The notes beneath the pieces were generated by a model. That model worked only from the letters and a program-made list of their open reading frames with translations, searched no databases and was not told where the DNA came from. The translations under genes and the position numbers were made by a program. Shown in pieces: positions 60,944-64,000 of a stretch of 64,000 nucleotides of DNA. The stretch is from an uncultured Lachnospiraceae bacterium (GTDB lineage: Bacteria > Bacillota > Clostridia > Lachnospirales > Lachnospiraceae). The stretch lies in NCBI GenBank assembly GCA_946557105.1, contig CAMNSZ010000012.1, positions 1 to 64,000 on the forward strand, in the 5' to 3' direction. The stretch's first letter is position 1; the number at the start of each line of letters is the position of its first letter.

Positions 60944-61000
60944 ATTTTTTTCAAGAAATATACATATTAAAGAATCTGCACTCCTTAATATGCATATTTC
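60944..61000 (-). terminator. Terminator of alaS
   Basis: Minus-strand stem GAAATATGCATATTAA / TTAATATGTATATTTC with a loop of about a dozen bases, followed by TTGAAAAAAA rather than an immediate T-run. Weakly termination-like by composition, but correctly placed 12 bases after the alaS stop. Confidence 0.55.
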
Positions 61001-61011
61001 GTTTTAACGCT

Positions 61012-63666
61012 TTAGACCAGCTGTCCTTTCAGCACGCCCTCAGCTTCCTTAATGGCGTCAGGAATGCCTGCCGGATTCTTGCCGCCGGCCTGTGCCATAT
61101 TGGGGCGTCCCCCGCCGCCTCCTCCTACAAGTGCGGCAATACCCTTAATCAGATTACCTGCATGGGCTCCCTTCTTGACGGCGCCCTCCGTCGCCATGGC
61201 TATCATATTTACCCTGCCGTCCTGATTGGAGAGAAGAACTACTACACCCTCTCCCAGCTTTTCCTTCAGCTGGTCGCCAAGGTCTCTCAGCCCGTTCATG
61301 TCAACGCCGTCCACGCTTGCGGCAAGCAGCTTCACTTCTTTTACTTCCACAATGTTATCCATTACATTGCCCAGAGCGTCCTTTGCAGCCCTGCTCTTTA
61401 AAGATTCGTTTTCGGCCAAAAGCGCCTTCATTTCAGCCATCACATGCCCGCATCTTTCAACCAATGCCGCAGGCGTTGACTTCATGACCTTGCCCGCCTC
61501 CTCCAAAATCTTCTCCAAATTGCGATAATAAGCAAGCACACCGTTTCCGGTCAACGCCTCGATTCTGCGCACGCCTGCCGCTATGCCGCTCTCCGAAATA
61601 ATCTTAAACGCCGCTATAGCGCCCGTGCTTGCCACATGGGTACCGCCGCAGAACTCCACGGAAAAATCTCCCATCCTTACTACGCGGACCGTCTCTCCAT
61701 ACTTCTCGCCAAATAACGCCATCGCCCCTGTTTTCTTTGCTTCCTCAATATTCATGACCTCGGTGACAACAGGAATGTTCTCGGCAATCTTTTCATTGAC
61801 AAGCTTCTCAACCCTGTCAAGCTCTTCCCTTGTCATTGCCGTAAAATGGCTGAAGTCAAAACGCAGCCTCTCTTGGTCCACATAGGAGCCGTTCTGCTCC
61901 ACATGGCTTCCCAATACTTCTCTCAAAGCCTTCTGAAGCAGATGGGTTGCCGAGTGGTTCTTACAAGTATCAGCCCTGTTTTCTGCGTCCACGGTTAGAG
62001 TTGCCATATCTCCCACCTTAATCATGCCGTGGGTGACGGTTCCTATATGCCCCACCTTTCCGCCCAGAAGCTTAATTGTATCCTTCACCTCAAAGCTCCC
62101 GTCCTTGGTGGTAATTACTCCGTTGTCGGCATTCTGACCGCCCATCGTAGCATAAAAGGGTGTCTCCTCCACAATGACAGTACCCACCTGCCCGTCGCTT
62201 AGCGCTTCCACCAGCTCCGTTTCGGTTGTGAGAACGGTAATTCTTGCATTGTGCTGCAATCTGTCATATCCCACGAACCGGGTAGTAACGGCAGGGTCAA
62301 TGGACTCATACACCGTTACGTCTGCCCCCATGTAATTTGTAACCTTTCTTGCCTTTCGCGCCTTCTCCTTCTGCCTCTCCATGCACACGCCAAAGCCTGC
62401 ATGGTCTATGGTAAAGCCCTTCTCCGCAAGAATCTCCTCCGTCAAATCCATGGGAAAACCGTAAGTATCATACAGCTTAAAGGCATTCTCACCGCTAAGC
62501 TCGGTGACACCCTGATTCTTCATTTCCTCTTCCATTTCATTTAAAATACTTAAGCCTTGGTCAATGGTCTTGTCGAACTTATCCTCCTCCTGCGTGAGGA
62601 CATTCAATATAAATGCTTTCTTTTCATCCAGCTCAGGATACCCGTCTTTACACTCGTCGATAACGATCCGGCTCAAATCAGCTAAAAATTTGCCCTCTAT
62701 GCCAAGCAGCCTGCCGTGTCTTGCCGCACGACGAATCAGACGGCGCAGCACATAGCCTCTTCCCTCGTTGGAAGGCATAATACCATCGCTAATCATAAAG
62801 GTTGAAGAACGTATATGGTCGGTAATCAGACGAATGGAAACATCCTTTGCGGCGTCCTCCCGATAGGCTACACCCGCAATCCCGCAAATACGGTCTCTAA
62901 TCGCCTTCATGGTATCTATATCAAACACGGAATCCACATCCTGAACCACCACCGCAAGGCGCTCTAAGCCCATACCGGTATCAATGTTTTTCTGTGAGAG
63001 CTCTGTATAATTACCGTGTCCGTCATTGTCGAACTGGGTAAATACATTATTCCATACCTCCATAAAACGGTCGCAGTCACAGCCCACCTTACAGTCGGGC
63101 TTACCGCAGCCATACTTTATGCCTCTGTCATAATAAATCTCGGAACAGGGACCGCAGGGCCCTGCTCCATGCTCCCAAAAATTGTCGCAGCTGCCGTTCT
63201 CATCCCGGTAAAACCGTGTGATTTTTTCGGCCGGAACGCCTATTTCCTTCGTCCAGATATCAAACGCCTCTTCATCCTCACAATATATGGAGGGGTAAAG
63301 TCTCTCCGGCTCCATTCCAATCACCTTAGTCAGAAACTCCCAGCTCCATGCAATAGCCTCGTGCTTGAAATAATCCCCAAAGGAAAAATTTCCCAGCATC
63401 TCAAAAAAGGTCAGATGTCTCGCCGTTTTTCCCACATTCTCGATGTCCCCGGTGCGCACGCACTTTTGACAGGTAGTCACCCTGCGTCTGGGAGGAATCT
63501 CCTGCCCCGTAAAATATGGCTTTAAGGGCGCCATACCGGAATTAATTATCAGCAAGCTGTTATCATTGTGCGGCACCAACGAAAAGCTCTTCATTTTCAA
63601 ATGATCCTTGCTCTCAAAAAACTCAAGATACTTTCTTCTAAGTTCATTTACACCATATGCCTTCAT
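61012..63666 (-). CDS. alaS: Alanine-tRNA ligase
   Basis: Charges tRNA-Ala and edits mischarged Ser/Gly, 884 residues, full length. In order: class II aminoacylation core (about 1-240; LRRKYLEFFESKDH, NSGMAPLKPYFTG, HLTFFEMLGNFSFGDYFK), tRNA recognition domain, editing domain with metal site NHSATHLLQKAL and CGGTHVASTG, and a C-terminal DHHA1 domain ending GGGGGGRPNMAQAGG. GGAGG lies 5 bases before the ATG. It follows glyS by 35 bases, so a shared transcript from the right is likely. Confidence 0.97.
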   Translation of the reverse strand: MKAYGVNELRRKYLEFFESKDHLKMKSFSLVPHNDNSLLIINSGMAPLKPYFTGQEIPPRRRVTTCQKCVRTGDIENVGKTARHLTFFEMLGNFSFGDYFKHEAIAWSWEFLTKVIGMEPERLYPSIYCEDEEAFDIWTKEIGVPAEKITRFYRDENGSCDNFWEHGAGPCGPCSEIYYDRGIKYGCGKPDCKVGCDCDRFMEVWNNVFTQFDNDGHGNYTELSQKNIDTGMGLERLAVVVQDVDSVFDIDTMKAIRDRICGIAGVAYREDAAKDVSIRLITDHIRSSTFMISDGIMPSNEGRGYVLRRLIRRAARHGRLLGIEGKFLADLSRIVIDECKDGYPELDEKKAFILNVLTQEEDKFDKTIDQGLSILNEMEEEMKNQGVTELSGENAFKLYDTYGFPMDLTEEILAEKGFTIDHAGFGVCMERQKEKARKARKVTNYMGADVTVYESIDPAVTTRFVGYDRLQHNARITVLTTETELVEALSDGQVGTVIVEETPFYATMGGQNADNGVITTKDGSFEVKDTIKLLGGKVGHIGTVTHGMIKVGDMATLTVDAENRADTCKNHSATHLLQKALREVLGSHVEQNGSYVDQERLRFDFSHFTAMTREELDRVEKLVNEKIAENIPVVTEVMNIEEAKKTGAMALFGEKYGETVRVVRMGDFSVEFCGGTHVASTGAIAAFKIISESGIAAGVRRIEALTGNGVLAYYRNLEKILEEAGKVMKSTPAALVERCGHVMAEMKALLAENESLKSRAAKDALGNVMDNIVEVKEVKLLAASVDGVDMNGLRDLGDQLKEKLGEGVVVLLSNQDGRVNMIAMATEGAVKKGAHAGNLIKGIAALVGGGGGGRPNMAQAGGKNPAGIPDAIKEAEGVLKGQLV

Positions 63667-63701
63667 GGTTTCCTCCGTTCCGAAGCGTTTAACGCTAATA
63701 T

Positions 63702-64000
63702 TTAAAAATTAAACTTATCCGCAAAATATGCGTCCAAATCGGCAACCGCCACACGCTCCTGCTCCATGGAATCACGCAGGCGCACGGTCACACAGCCGTC
63801 CGTAACGGATTCAAAATCATAAGTGACGCAGAAAGGCGTGCCGATTTCATCCTGTCTGCGGTATCTCTTACCGATATTTCCTCTGTCGTCATATTCGCAG
63901 TTATATTTCTTGGAAAGCTCCGCAAAAATCTTCTCGGCTCCCTCGCTCAATTTTTTAGAAAGAGGCAGCACCCCTATTTTCACAGGGGCAAGCGCCGGAT
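63702..64000 (-). CDS. glyS: Glycine-tRNA ligase, C-terminal part (cut by window edge)
   Basis: The last 98 codons or so of a homodimeric-type glycyl-tRNA synthetase (GlyQS), continuing beyond the window on the right. The fragment covers the class II anticodon-binding domain: PALAPVKIGVLPLSKKL, YDDRGNIGKRYRRQDEIGTP, FCVTYDFES and VTVRLRDSMEQERV. An apparent GTG at 63983 is internal, not a start. It is the gene upstream of alaS in the same direction. Confidence 0.93.
   Translation of the reverse strand, partial: PALAPVKIGVLPLSKKLSEGAEKIFAELSKKYNCEYDDRGNIGKRYRRQDEIGTPFCVTYDFESVTDGCVTVRLRDSMEQERVAVADLDAYFADKFNF

Noticed and set aside
1..64000. Mobile elements, prophage, CRISPR arrays, tRNA and rRNA genes
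   Set aside because: Read by eye on both strands, I saw no repeat-spacer pattern, transposase, integrase, tRNA-like cloverleaf or rRNA segment.

Overview
The window looks like a chromosomal segment from an obligately anaerobic, spore-lineage Firmicute, most likely a Lachnospiraceae (Clostridia). The evidence is a Phe T-box leader in front of pheST, a complete rnfCDGEAB cluster, a biotin-dependent sodium-pump decarboxylase cluster, ATP-type PEP carboxykinase, a four-subunit 2-oxoacid:ferredoxin oxidoreductase, SpoIID- and SleB-like proteins, and a Firmicute-type 6S RNA. Nearly every gene is on the minus strand. Only tyrA (left edge), an AP2/HNH-like protein (about 34 kb) and a YprB-like exonuclease (about 41.8 kb) are clearly plus-strand. 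I saw no rRNA, tRNA, insertion sequence, prophage or CRISPR array.

Layout. 0-8.8 kb: tyrA converges with a co-directional block that reads, in transcription order, T-box - pheS - pheT - M18 aminopeptidase - queA - PilZ - VanZ. 8.9-13.4 kb: YihY-type membrane protein and a two-gene ABC exporter. 13.4-19.6 kb: SpoIID-like protein, 6S RNA, a lipoprotein solute-binding protein without permeases, an AraC regulator and a secreted esterase. 19.7-24.9 kb: the porG-D-A-B operon and pckA. 25-31.5 kb: P-loop kinase, aminopeptidase P, deoC, then a small secreted Cys/His-rich protein in an apparent operon with a large lipoprotein (N-terminal propeller-like region plus solute-binding domain). 31.5-36 kb: thrC, SleB-like hydrolase, AP2/HNH-like protein, GH25 lysozyme. 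36-41 kb: rnfCDGEAB. 41.2-48.9 kb: YprB-like exonuclease, cheR, the yhiN-cmk-ispH-rpsA set, RpiR and TetR regulators. 49.2-54.7 kb: a five-gene operon with two carboxyltransferases, biotin carrier, lipoprotein-OadG fusion and the OadB sodium pump. 54.8-64 kb: two D,D-carboxypeptidases flanking scpAB and a metallophosphoesterase, then a CmpB-like membrane protein, rpsU, alaS and the 3' end of glyS.

How the parts fit (inference): PEP carboxykinase, the OadA-type subunit and the 2-oxoacid:ferredoxin oxidoreductase sit at the oxaloacetate/pyruvate/reduced-ferredoxin node. Rnf converts reduced ferredoxin into an ion gradient, and the OadB pump converts decarboxylation energy into a sodium gradient. 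Most other genes are housekeeping (translation, chromosome condensation, cell-wall maturation). The less ordinary parts are the small secreted protein/propeller-lipoprotein operon, the two-carboxyltransferase pump cluster with its lipoprotein-OadG fusion, the cysteine tail on RnfE, the AP2/HNH-derived protein behind a palindromic promoter, and the solitary solute-binding lipoprotein with an operator-like palindrome. Start codons were chosen from ribosome-binding sites and often lie inside the longest reading frame. All family calls are by eye, with no database search.
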